A stretch of 64,000 bases of DNA from Eleginops maclovinus (Eukaryota > Chordata > Actinopteri > Perciformes > Eleginopidae), in assembly GCF_036324505.1 (NCBI RefSeq), contig NC_086357.1:22021293-22085292 (forward strand), written 5' to 3'. Position numbers and translations under genes: made by a program. Shown here in pieces: positions 40,560-53,625 of this stretch. The notes beneath the pieces are model-generated. The model searched no databases and was not told the DNA's origin. It saw only the letters and a program-made list of their open reading frames with translations. Every line of letters starts with the position of its first letter. The first letter of the stretch is position 1.

Positions 40560-43500
40560 AAATTCACATCCGACACAACAACGAAGTTGCAGCTGGAGCT
40601 TCCAACCACCTCCACGTGTTTGTCCATTAGCATCTAAGAGTGTCATGTGTCCCCTAACTGTGCACTAAACTGAATCAGCTCCTGTCTGATGCTCCTGTGT
40701 TTGCGACCAGGCCTTCCTGATCACCAAAAATTCAGCTGTGAGTCTCATCAGACCATAGCTCCTCTTCTCTGTCAGTGTAGATTGATCTGGTGATGTCAAT
40801 AAGAGTCAACTGCCAGCTGAGTTCATATGATCCTCTTCCCAGTTGAGTGCTGGGGACTTTGTTGTTTGTCCATGTTTTTTTAGATAGAGTGAAGGGGGGA
40901 TGCATCATTGTACCCAGGCCCCCCCATCACCCACCTCTAACCTTCGCATTCTCCAATCCCTTGAGCTGACACATTTCATGGCTGCCATAAAGACGAGACA
41001 CTGCACTCAATTTCCAAAGAAAGAGGCCTAAATAAGGAACAATCTAAGCCTACTCTCTTTCCCAGTGTCTAGGAAAATGTGTGAGACTTTAGAGAATAAT
41101 CCACCAGTTTAGTATTGCATCGACGTAAGATAACGGGGGACAGTTTTTACCAAAATGAAGGCAGCAGAACCAAAGATATTGTCTTTTTTGCTCAAGCAAT
41201 GTTACCAACAATGCAAGCTGACTTTCAACAAAGACTGAACAGATTCCTCTAAAGCTTTTTCACATTCATAGTACCACCAAAGATCTGTACAGTGACTATG
41301 GTGTGTAAAATCATTGGATTTTCCCTGTACTGTAAGTGCTTTTACATTTCATTATAATGTATGTAGAAAATATCGAGCAGTGAGAAAAGTTGTTTTAAAC
41401 TGCTTGCATAACCCTGAGAGGGAAGATGTGATTTATGAAGTGTCTAGAGAAAGATTAACAACCTTTCTTTCTGTTTATCTCTCTCTTTGGTTTGGTTGTG
41501 TTGTCCACAGTGAGTTAAGATGATGGATTTGGGGTGTGTGAATGTTGTCAGGGATTTTGACTCCACAGGCAAAGAGTAAATAAATGCGTTGCACATTTGG
41601 CTGGGTAGATTCACTAATGCTGATGCATGAAAGTAAGGTGGGTGGTTATTTGTCAATACTACAGGTCTTGTCTTGCCCCTCTGTGTTCAGAAGTAATACT
41701 GTATATCTCTCATCATATGACTGCTGGAGGCAATAAGAGAGGAGCCTGGTTGAAATGATTGTTGTGCTCTAACGTTTGTATTTGTCTTTCAGGAGGCGTG
41801 GGGCCGAGGAGGGGGCAACTCTAAAATCTGACAAATTGCTGAAAATTGCCTTCACACAGTCATTCCTGTTTGGACACACTTGGCACATCTGGTTGTGATC
41901 TGGCAACAAAAGTGCCGTGGCGGAGGGCTCAGCTCTCAGAGTGGTGCCACATATTATCCCCTCCTCCCTCTCTCGTCTGCAAACATACTGATGTGCATCC
42001 CTCTCTTTTTCTCCCCTTTCTCTCTCTTGCTTTCTCTGTGGGGTGCTAGGAGCTGATGGTGTTTGTAGTGATGCTTGGCAGTTATCCCGCTAGAGCATTC
42101 CTGAGCTCCTCTCCGATTTTAAGGGCATCAGTGGGTTGTAATTGAGGCGTCTGCAGAAGATGAATGCAGCCCTGTGACACTGCAAGCAGCACATATTTTC
42201 AAAGGAGAAAGCTGCTCACAATCTGGCAACTTTAAAGAAAGCCAATAAAAAGATTGCAGAGATAAATTCTCTGTTTGGCACGATGCTGCACACACGCCTC
42301 CACACACTCACACACACGTAGTTCAAAAGTGGAGCATCCCAATCTGCAGGGATGTCTTTGTCTGCGTGTGACTCTGATCACAGTGTGTGGTGCAGCAGCA
42401 TCATTCAACAGCCTCTTATAAATCCTCACCTCATTGTTTTACTGTAGTCTTTTCTAATCTGTGCGCCCTGGACTACATCTGCTTGGATGACTGCATGTTT
42501 TCCATGTTAGTGCTGCTCGTGTTATAATGTCTCCATGGAAAAACACATGACATGAATAAAAAAGCAAGTTGCTCCGTTGACTCAAACTGCTCTGGAAAAA
42601 GATGCCAAGCATAGTGTTCGAAGTGTTTCAGAAAAACATATTTTGCCTACAAAACACTCGATTAGAGATTCCTATGTACATTATTTGTAACGTGTCAAAT
42701 AAACATACATTGGATTCTGAAGTAGAGGAGAGGTCATGGGTAAATACTTGCAGCATTGTCATTCCTGCAGCTGTGTAGCTGGGAGAGAAAAAGTGAGTGC
42801 ACAGCTGCAGACTGAGGCCTCAGCTTCTCAAATTGCTCCTGCCTCAGTTTCCTGCCCTTTTTACCGACCCGGCCAAGCCAGGCCCTTATTAGACCCACCC
42901 CCACCTTAATAATCCATGATGTCACCTTAACATCACTATTTTGTTTTTCTTCTCCTACTATTTTTTCATCCAGCGCAGCCACCATTGTTTGCTAAATATT
43001 AACAGGTGTGGGAGGAGAAGCAAAAACATTAGGTTAAAGGTTTTTCTGTTCCCGTTCGTCCGTCTATCTGTCCATCTACTGCTATCACCACATCTGCTTC
43101 AGTTTTGACTTCCCCTGGTTTGTTTGTCCATCTGTATTTGTGTTTCTTCCTCCCTCCTTTTCCTCTGTCCCCCCCTTCTAGTGGAGGGAGGCTGAAGAAT
43201 GATCAGTCAGGCTTTGATGCCGCTGGCCCCTGCCCTGGCTTTCCACAGCACATGAGCCCAGGCAATTACGAAAGCGCTCCTAGCCGACTGCTATTACTCT
43301 GTAATGCTCCCGTCTGGAGCAGGAGGAAGAGGAGTAGGAGGACGAAGAGGAGGAGAAGGAGAAAGACGAATGTTTGATTTGATAAAGGACCGCATACGAG
43401 GCTACATTTTATTCCGTGAATGTCTAAATATTCAAAAGTAAGTCGGCCCAAGCCGGTTATAGGCAGCTCCCTCACTCTTCCTCGACCGAGAGAAGAAAGT

Positions 43501-45898
43501 CTAGATTCTGCAGCGCACATGTGGCAGACAGGAAGTGCTGTAGCATGGGGGGAGAGCAGGAAAGATGATGGCCCCTTCATCCTCAGCAATCATTAGACAA
43601 GACTCCAGAGGAAGTCAGAAATCACTACTCCATATGATCCATACTTCCCGTCTTCCCAGAAAAATAGGAAGAGAGCTTTTTCTAAATATTTAGTAATTGT
43701 GTGGAACAAGTGAATCCACAGCTGGGGAAAGCCTGTCATTCAACGTGTATAATGGCGTGTCTGTGCACCAGCCGTTAGGAATAAATCATAGGGATCTCTT
43801 TGGTTAGGGAAATGATGCTCTGCACTGACAGAGTAATGTCACATAATGCACAGAGATAAGATAAGCAAACAGAAGACCTAAAGAATACAGCACATTATTA
43901 CCATTTAGGTGAAGTGAAAGAAACGATGACTATATCTCACCATTCAACATACTTTATTAGAACATCATTTGTTGTGAAGGACTGATGGTTCGTGTTCGTG
44001 ATTGTGCACGTGAACAGCCCCTTCCCTGCTGCTGGGTCATTCAGTCAGTGCATGCACCCCTTATGGCTACACTCGTGTAGCCAATCAGAGTGCGAGTCTG
44101 GGGGATGCTTGCGCTGATGGCACCCAGTGGCGGGAATACCGGAGCAGTGGGCTGGAGATGCGGAGGGTGTTAAGACACGGACATTACTGTTTAATGATTG
44201 TTTTATCGTGTGCGTTCAGATACCTAACCACACACAAACATATGCATACCTAACCACACATGTATCCACATATTACCCACACACAGAGAAACACACACAC
44301 ACACCAACAAAATACATCTACTTCAATACCAACCTGTATTCATTCCATCCATCAACTCAACTTGGCAATAAACCTCAACTTTGGACAGTACATCATCTCC
44401 TGCATTTTAATCAGATGCACCACAGTGGCTTCTAACAATTTCTAACCAGACTAAACATAGCCTCCATAACATCATTAGTTTATTCTGTCAATATTAAGAA
44501 GAGCGGTTATGGTATTTCAGAAAACAGTCTATTCACTTAAAGTTGTAGGAATAAAGTTCTACAACTGAGAATCAGTGTTCATCATTTCATCATCATTTGA
44601 TGTTGTAAATAAAAACTTCTCTATTCTCAGTGAAGATTGGTAGGTATTGGAAAGTGATCATATTATTGTTATATTGTACGGAGTATCGTCTTTCTTTGCA
44701 ATGGATTAGTTTGAATCACAACAATACATTGGCTAATCCCCGATATAAGAGAATAAAGCTCCATGGTCCATCAAGTCCATCTATCGGACTGATAGGGAGG
44801 CCAGTACTATAAAACTATGAACAGTTATTGGTTAAATGGCCATTTTTATATGCATCATACAAGTTACCCAATGAGGTTTGCTATTTTTATTCAAGAACAC
44901 ATGACTAGTGTTCAGCCCATGTTTCTTATTAATTGAAAAGCACATATTTTCATTTCTGATCACTTTGAACTTAAGACTTGTAACTGTGGGTAATCCTAAA
45001 TTACGGGTTGTACCATAAGGTTGAATGAGATAAAGTTTTGTTGTGTTTTTACAAATGTTGTTCCTCAAGCCATTGCACATTCCCAATCTGTCTCACACCA
45101 TGATAAGCAAAATGCATAAAGTACCTTGAATTTAATGTAGTAAATATCTCATTCCTCTATTTCGCGGGGTTCATTCCTATTTATATTTTTCATTCCCCAA
45201 AAGGAAGCCAGAGAATCATGTATTTATTTCCTTAAACCAGCTGGGGGGGGTAACTTAAGTGGTAAAAGTGATACAAAAGCCAGCCTCTGTAAAATATAAA
45301 TGTTATAGCTTCAGTTCTATCCCCCACAGAGATAAGGTCCATCTTTTGATGTCTTCCATTATGGTCTTAGGAAGATCTGCATTACACTCAACTATATTTC
45401 CAATAGGGTATCACATTTTAATCCATAGTAGTTCATGCCTTTTGGCCTCTGCAATTTCCTAAAATTGGAACCTGCTCTCCTGCATTACAAAGGGACTAGT
45501 GATTCAGTGAGTGAGTGTCCTCTCCTCTGCTTTACCTACAGTAGACTGTGTCAGCTTGAGGATGCATTTGATTTGTTGAATCGCCAGCATGTCCTTTCAC
45601 CCAAGGCCATCGCTCTCTGGGGGCCTGAAGTCGACGGAGGGCTGAACGAAAGCCTGTTCGGCACCATGTTGGATGATGAGTATTAGGGATGTGTGAGTAG
45701 AGGGGTTACTCTGTGCACTAAACTGAAAATGCCCAAAACTTTAAAATAATAAACCATAATGATCAGAATATCAATCTTTTCACATATGGAGAATTTAATT
45801 ATGTAATGTATCATAACTGAGACTGGGCTGTCTTGGTAGACAAAGTGCATGGCCAATGGCTCAATCCCATTACATTTAAAAATTGATTTCAAAACAAC

Positions 45899-45900
<2 letters not shown>
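40560..45900. other. Gene-poor stretch
   Basis: No recognisable gene. A GC-richer patch around 44030-44170 contains the CCAAT-like word CCAATCAGAG and could be an isolated promoter, with a possible AATAAA at about 44365. The frame at 45543-45686 (LEDAFDLLNRQHVLSPKAIA and on) is not recognised and has no start or splice support. Confidence 0.45.
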
Positions 45901-45962
<62 letters not shown>

Positions 45963-45986
45963 AACACACACACACACACACACACG
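45901..45986. repeat. (CA)n microsatellite with two interruptions
   Basis: A CA array of about 86 bp interrupted by a CG step and CAAA around 45959-45964. A shorter (TG)n patch lies at about 46118-46140. The open frames over it are repeat artefacts. Confidence 0.97.
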
Positions 45987-45999
45987 CAAAACAATAGAA

Positions 46000-48900
46000 A
46001 AGCTGTTCTTAAGACTGTAGATCACCCTGCCACCCCCGCCCAGCTCCACTCTATCAGCCTCCGCCTCACACCTGCTGTGTGCCGTGAGAGGAGGGAACAA
46101 CTGGAGGCATGGACAATGTGTGTGTGTGTGTGTGTGTGTTCATGAGTGTGTGCATTGTGTGAGTGTGGACGAGAGCACAACTGGGCATGCAAGCTCTTGT
46201 ATGGATGTGAGTATTTACATGTGTGCAGTCCTATAAGAATGCATCAGTGCTTGTGGCACAGGGAATGGCCTTAGCTCGATTTAACTCCCCACTGAATGCC
46301 ACTGTGACGCCAGTCAGACTTTGTGTGGCCACATACCTCCATGATATCCAAGATATGGAAAAAATGTGTGGACTGGTAAGTATTGGAGATTACATGGCTC
46401 CTCTCAGCTCTGGCCTCAATAATGCACTCAAATCCAACGGTGCCATGTCGCTGCAATTTGGGGCTTTTGTCTTTGGAAAAACAGTGAATCTTCATACCAT
46501 CCACTATCATCACTCTTTGACTCTTTGCATGAGTACTTGTGTGTGCCTGAGAAAGGGCTGGTGGGTGCGTGTGTGCGTAAAAGAGAGGGGAGACATGAGA
46601 GAGGGATTATATGTAGGAATAGCAATGGATCAACTGAAACACAACATTGAGTTGATTTTTTAATTGCCTATCGCCTGCAATGAATGGCCGATGCAGCTGT
46701 CTGCGTGAACAGCTGCTCGCCTAAAAAGACAGAACAAACTCTGGGAGGGAGGAAAGAACAATGTTTGGTGAATCATATTCTGCCTATGAGGTATTTTGCA
46801 ATTTCACAACTTTAAAAAATGCGTGCAGGATTAAGAATCACTTTTATTGGAAATTCACATCTGTTCCAAGGCGCATTTCCCAGGGAGCTCACAAAGATGC
46901 ATTTTCTATGCTGTCTGGGCAAGACAGAAACAGTATGGTGTATTACTTCATAAAGTAAACCAAAGCAGACAATGTTTTTTTCTTCTTTCAGCTTTGTTAA
47001 TGTGGAACCTTTGCGTTTACAAGTTGCAATTTACAACTGTGGAAGAACCAGGGGGTCTGAAAGATTTGATGGAGCAGTTTGTATGGATTTCCTGCAGAAT
47101 ATTTGTCAGACTTGAATTAAGTACTGTTGTTTTTCTCTCTCTCTCCCTCAGCCCGAGGCCTTGTGGCTGACTACTCCACATCTATAAATCACCAGGAACG
47201 CATGCTTATATCCCGGAGCGAGTGCGCTGAGTCAGTCTGGCAAGGTTAATCACATTCACATCTCCTCGGTCTGTTCGCAGCAGCCAACTGATAACCAAAC
47301 ACACATTACGGGGCATGATCCCTCTTGTTTGCGAATTCTGCTCATATCATGCTTTTACAGTGACGCCACATGAAAGAGCTGGATGTAGTCGAAGATGAGG
47401 GTTCATAGTGTTTGGGTGATTGTTTCCAAGCATAAACTGCAGAGTCGCGGGTGTTTGGACAACAAAATCAAAACCAAAACACATAAAGAATTGCTTTAAA
47501 AAGGAGAGAATCAGATAGCTTAGGGGTGGGGCTGGGGGAGCAGAGGATGAGGATCGACCATAATAACAGACAGAGGTCTCATTCACGTTGCACACATGCT
47601 CGGCTTACACTGGGGCCAATGGTCGGCCGCACTCATATCCTTCTGTCTGTGTGTTTGATGGACTTTTAGAGAATATGGGAAGCTTTCCAAGTGTGACACA
47701 TGGTTTTTAAGCCTATGAATGTAAGCAGCATAAGTGTAGTAGAAGTGTGGGTGTGTTTGTAAATGTTCATGTAGCTGAATATGGATGCATGTGATTGCGT
47801 TTCAATCTTTTTTCCATTCAGTGCTTTGCTTTTTCTCCCTCTCTCTCTCTCTCTCTCTCTTTCTCTCCCCCTCTCTCTTCTCAGAAGTGCCCTACCCAGA
47901 TATGTGGGAATTAGGCCACATCGCTCACTACCATCCTACTCTAATCAAAGTGCCGATTCTTGAAACAGACAGCTGTTGTCATGTGCCTTGATTCCAATGG
48001 CTATCTGTCCCCGTAGCTGCCCAAGTTCTTAGTAAGCCAGCTGAAGTTGTAGAGGGAGCGAGGGTTAAAAGCGTCTGCTTATTCAAACTCCAGTCAGAGC
48101 AGTGCTCCAGTTCACAAAACAGCACAAACACACTGATCCAAGGTAAGTTCCTTTTTTCATCATCAGATTCATAGATGCCTGAACATCAGATAATCATGAA
48201 GTCAAAATAATGTTGATAGAAACATTGTGTGCTTGTTTTGAATGTGAGTTTTACCTTTAAATGCCACTAAAAATGATTGTCTTGAGTTGTATTGTCATAA
48301 TCCACTAACATCTTGTAGCGACAATAAGCAGGTGATGGGTTGTTTTAATCTTTAAAGTGTGATCGCTTGTAACCATATAAGGAATTGCTTTTCCTTTAAA
48401 GTAGATGTGGATTCAAGAAACATCTGCTAATAAAAGCTAAGAGGGAAAAAACAGCCGTATCAATTTCCCAGCTCTTTGGGTGGACGTTTCTCCACCTAAC
48501 AGATCTGCGTCCAGTAGTACATAGCTGCGAGTCAATCAAACTTGATGGGTAGAAGTGTACGCTCTTGCTATGTTTCTCTATGTTTCAGTGCCTTAAAGCA
48601 GCACAAGCAGCAGGGAACATTCTCCAAATGCCTTCTTGGCTAAAATTTGGTCGAAAGGAATGGCTAAATTTATACACTCATGAGTTATTGTCTACCTATC
48701 TATTCCTGGTCCAGGGCAGTTGTCTGGGTGGGCCGTGGCAGAAACAATACCAACTGTTGCAGACTAACTGAAGGACACGCTTTATCACAATGCATCTGCA
48801 GATTAAGCCCGGAGCCGTCAGGTGTTAAGGGCAAACGGTTGAGAGCACACAGCGGAAAAACTTCAACCAGCTTTAAAAACTCCACTCAACGGGTTAAAAG

Positions 48901-51900
48901 TTTGAGAAGGGATTTTAAAATCCAAACTTTACATGATTCCTCGCATGTCATACCGATCTGTTCAAATCTATTGAAATGCAGGAGAAAATACATTTCACGG
49001 TAATATTAACCACTAAAATGTATGCAAGTAAAAACTGCTTTTGGCTTTTAATGTTATTTGACTAAGTTGTGAAGTGAATAAAACAAACATTTAAACAAAA
49101 CCTAAAAAAAGGTAGAATAAGAAATAAAATGTCCACACTGCACAAATTGTGTTAACACATGTACTTATTTAAAGCTGAAAAATGATAAGTCGATTACTAC
49201 ATTTAGAATAGTATTAGTATAACTTCAGTTTTCTCGAAACTAAGAGAGTTGTCATAGGTCGTTACAAAGCAATTTGTAGCCTGTTTCCATAAAACATCAC
49301 GGCTCGGGTGACTGAAAGTGTGGGAGTGTCTTCATTAAAAGAGAAAGACGAGGCATGTTCAAACAAAGTTGTGCTTTAGAATAAGCTTCACAGGGCCCAG
49401 TGAGGCCATATATTGAACTGTTGTTACTCTATGTTTTGCTTTGAAAGAAAATATAAAAAAGAAAACTATTGGGAGAATTTAAGATAGGGGAGAGGTTTAA
49501 CCCTGAAAACACACACCAACAAACACATATGCAGGGTTTGGGTCAGAGGTCAAATGGGCCTGAACTCTCTCCCTTTAGGCTGAGGACATCAGAGGTCCCT
49601 GTTCTCCATTTATTTTACCCATCATCCCTCATCTGGCTAGGGTGACCCTGCGACCCCGGAGCTAGGGTTACCTGTCAGTTGACTGTCTATTCATGAGCAC
49701 GGGGCTTGACGCTGTGTCAACATTTGTTCTGTGAGAAAGGAGGGAGTAAGAAAAGAGGAGTTTGTTTCAGTGTGGTCAAGACCAAATCAACTAGAGAAAT
49801 GTCGGTGAGATAGAAAGAGATAACTTATTTTGTATTAAAACTAATGAATACAAGTATATCCTTGGTTTGTTACCACTCATAACTTCAGATTTCTGGCAGC
49901 GTACGGCCCCGATTAACCGACTTTCTACTCAGATGACATGGAAGTGTGATAATTCCTGTTTACTTGGAGACAAAGATCCAAGGGAGCTCAGTAAACAGAT
50001 GCCTGCTTGGATATAAATTAAAAGGGGTACCTACAAAAACACCCCAAAAGCACCCCTTGTGTGTGCTGTCAGCTATCAATCAGGAGCCGTAAGTGGGATC
50101 CTTGAGAGGAGATGCTATCAGTGCTGCCCCGCATACACTCACACCACAGTTTCCCTTATCTATGCTGAGATAACCGTTCCCCTCTAACAGAGAGAGGCCT
50201 GAACCAGACACACTTGCTTTCTGCATGTCTCTCTATCTCCCTCTCACTCTCCGTCTCAGCTGGCTATAGGCCACTTCATTGCAGACAGGGGCCCTCAGTA
50301 AAAAAAACAGTCAATTTGCTCTGGTTCCTGTTTAAAATTCAATAAGCTTGTCTCTTATATTGCAACCGTGTGGTGCTAGCGGAGGCTTCAGAGGGCGCGT
50401 GCTACTTCTGATCCCAATCTCTGATGTTATCAGGCCCCAGAAGAAACATGATACATGTCTCAGTTGACAAATCTAGATGGGCATGAAATTGAACAAAAAC
50501 CAGAAGCGTGACACATCAGCAATTTCCTGCAACTGTACCTTTCTATTGTTTTGTAAACATTGCATTTCCGGGAAAACTAAATTGTTTAAGATTACAGCCC
50601 TTGCTGATATGGAACTACAACAGATGGTTCAGGATCAAAATGTCCCAATTTGGGACCAATAAAGTGCATCTTATTTAATGATTTTCTTTAACTTATTAAC
50701 ATGTTTAAAAAAGTGTTCTAAAAGGTGCTTCCTTTTTCAGAATATATTTTAATATAAATGTTTTAGTTTCATGTAGGTTATGTAAATGTTTTACCAACCG
50801 GTTCTCAAAAGGCACTGCATGTTGACCATGTTGCGGTTTACACATGTTTGGTCACTGCAGTTATTTTTTCCTCGGTTTGAGGACAGCGAGCTGTAAAGAT
50901 GGTCATGGACTGGCCATGTTTTTCGGGCTTCCACCAGACCACAGCACGTTGAGCCTAATAACAAAAACAAGCATCCCGGTGTGGAGCTGGTCCCACAGTG
51001 TGAGGACCTTAATGAGGAACATGTGGAGCTGCCCAGACACACAGTCAGAGGAAACCCAATCCCTCTCTTTCTCCCCCTTCCTTCTCCCTTCCCCCTTTCG
51101 ACCATTCTTTCTTTCACTCCGCTCTCTACCAATTTTACGTTTTTTATCATGAAGCAATTCTTTAAGGTCCTCTGTTGTCTCTGTCAGATATACGTTTAAA
51201 ACTTAAACACTCCTAAGGTCCGTAGAACCCTCTTGAATCTTCTTATCTCTATTGTATCAGAACAAGTGACCCACTGTGGGCAGAAGAAATATGCCTGGCC
51301 TTGTTTTTACCCGATATACACTCTTGTAGTGATCCCTCCCTCCCTCTCTCGCTCGCTCTCACTTTGACTCGTTTTAGAGTTGGTAGTATACATATATTGC
51401 TGGGTCATGCAATGCAATATGCTCATAAGGAAACATGGGAATAAAGAACTCTTTCTCCGCCCATCAAGCCTGACAGGCGGTCCCTGAGTTTCTTTCATGT
51501 GCTAAATTTATCCTTACCATCCACCTGGATCAATTAACTGTTTGCTTCAGTGGTCATCAGCCCGCAGTGTGGAACCCCAGTTCATTTAGTGGACAGCAGC
51601 TTATTGAGAAAAACTATGGCTTTGACTCTGTTTTCTTTTGTCTTTACACATAAGCAATGGAGATGTTTTATTTCTTTCACTATTACTAAAACTGAGCATT
51701 TTCTTATCTTCAGCTAAGATGCAATGACTAAACTATGCATTTTCTTTTGCAGGAAATGTCATCACTCACTCCTGAAGAAAAGCACTGTAACAGGTGAGTT
51801 TTTCATTTTACTTTGCTGTAAATATGTCCACACCATCACTAGGACTCCTTTCTACACTGCGTCACTGTCCAAGTTGTCATACGGAATAAGAATAACCTGT

Positions 51901-52108
51901 TTGGTGAGATTTAAAATCTGACCATAAAGTGCACCTATAAAGCAGATCAACCAACCAAGCCTCCAAAATTAGCTGAACAAACAGAGTAAGGTAGAGCCCT
52001 CTGGGGGGATAAACTTGGCACACTGGAACCAGTGTGACAGAGGCCCTTCTGGCAGCTCAGAACAATCCAAACGTTCCACTTGGGTTGAGCTGTCTGCGTT
52101 TCCCCCTC

Positions 52109-52110
<2 letters not shown>
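46000..52110. other. Gene-poor stretch with isolated splice-like signals
   Basis: No gene was recognised. The 146-codon frame at 46223-46663 matches no known family. A (CT)n tract at about 47838-47880 runs into an acceptor-like CTTCTCAG at 47884, and a GTAAGT donor follows at 48143. A second well-formed acceptor/donor pair brackets 51753-51793. Both are described as findings rather than genes. Confidence 0.45.
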
Positions 52111-52111
<1 letters not shown>

Positions 52112-52151
<40 letters not shown>

Positions 52152-52184
52152 GGGCTGATATATATATATATATCAGCCCCACAT
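52112..52184. repeat. (AT)n tract joined to a perfect 38-bp palindrome
   Basis: An AT dinucleotide tract from about 52112 to 52148 leads into a perfect 38-bp palindrome at 52147-52184. Each arm is ATGTGGGGCTGATATATAT (19 bases) or its complement, with no spacer. The sequence could extrude as a cruciform. The rest of the desert up to the RGM gene (52190-53400) shows no other feature. Confidence 0.95.
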
Positions 52185-53399
52185 CAACATGGGCCTGTGA
52201 AGACCTTTCACAAGACTGACAGGCCACCTGAATCACACAATTGTGTGGCCGGAGGAGCCTGCATGTGTATAGAAAAACCAGTGATCCAATAACTGTCTGG
52301 GTTCACTTCTCTCTCATAAAGTCAGGAGGGAGGCGCAGAGGGAGACCCACAGCTACAAGCCAAATGTTCCAGCTGCACCAAAACAAAGTTTTAACTTTTA
52401 TTCTCACTCTGAAAGGCATGCAAACTGTGACTGTTTTTACACCAATGTTTTAGTCAGAAATTGCTAAGTGCATTCAATTTCTTTATATGCACGGCACAAA
52501 AAACACAGAGTGTCTCAGGAAAAAGGCTGAAAGCCGTGAGTGTATGTGCCTTGCAGATGGTCCGGCCTCACAGCAGCTGTGTAAATGAAAGACGGAGTGT
52601 CGGTGAAGGAGGTGAGAGAGATGGAAAGTTGGCCACAAAAGGAAAAGAGTAACAAGCAAGTTGCAAGCTAAAAAATGTAATGGAAAAATGAATAGCTCAC
52701 TAAAATGTGCAGAGAGAAAATAATCATGTCCGAGTATTTTCTCAGAAGAGACAAGAACAGACAATGCCTATGTTTTTTGGCAGGTAAAACACCACTGTGA
52801 AGCAAAACATAACAGCTTAAATGTAAAAGCTAATCAGTATATTGAAGGCAATCCCACATATGGTTAACACTATAATTCCCTCTTAGTCATTGCTTTTCAG
52901 TGATGATAATTACATGTGGTTTTATATTTAGTCTATTCACCAGATAAACAAAGCAAGTTATAATCTACCAGTTAGTGAGTTTGCACACACAATTGTGAAA
53001 ACAAACTGGTATTTTAGCTCTAAATCTGGAGTGAGAGAACAACAGGTGGCAGAATCCTGCTTAATGCAGAAAACACTAAAACATTTGTTCTCATGAGGTG
53101 AAGGGGGTGTCGGGAGGGGGGTAAAAAGACAGTTGTCCCGGAGTGCTTTGTAGTGCAAAGAGTTTGAATTTCTACTAGTCTGCTCCAACTCTGAATAAGA
53201 AAAGCTGCTCAGCTCTGAAAATACGTTTTAAACCAAGCAAAGATATGTTGTATATTTACAGATAATAGGTAGTTATAACACTGTTATAAACCACAACACC
53301 CTGTGATTCTTTAATTATAATCAGGGCAATTATAACTTCACACCGCCCCCTCTGCTGTTGAATTTCTTCCTCTGTCCTGATCCCAGTAATTGCCACTAC

Positions 53400-53625
53400 A
53401 TGTAAATATCAAGTGGTTAGTGAATAATTAGTGTTTCATTGGCCAGCAATCACCTCTGGGCCCCGTCTACACTTTAGACCCCTCCCTCCTAGAGCCGCCC
53501 TGAAGACAGGGGCCCCTTTTGAATGACAGCGCTTGGGAAGGAAGACGAATTTTTGTCTGATTTCCCGCAGCCGCAGCGTCGATGAGAAGCAGTCGAGGAA
53601 CTCCATTCTAACTGAATGGATTGGT
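53400..53625 (+). promoter_or_regulatory. Presumed promoter and 5' leader of the RGM gene, with three uORFs
   Basis: An inverted CCAAT box (ATTGG) lies at 53438-53442 and GC content rises toward the gene; no TATA box is evident. Three upstream ATGs precede the main start: 53523-53585 (20 codons then TGA), 53582-53611 (9 codons then TAA) and 53616-53657 (13 codons then TAA). The last overlaps the main ATG at 53626 in another frame. The transcription start is unknown, so some of these may not be in the mRNA. Confidence 0.45.

Noticed and set aside
45543..45686. Possible coding exon (LEDAFDLLNRQHVLSPKAIA...)
   Set aside because: Not recognised as any protein family, and no acceptor/donor pair in the correct phase could be tied to another exon.
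46223..46663. 146-codon plus-strand frame
   Set aside because: No known motif, no supporting exon structure, and adjacent to low-complexity CA/TG sequence.
53533..53625. N-terminal extension of the RGM protein starting at TTG 53533
   Set aside because: There is no in-frame ATG before 53626, and the ATG at 53626 leads directly into the signal peptide as expected for the family.
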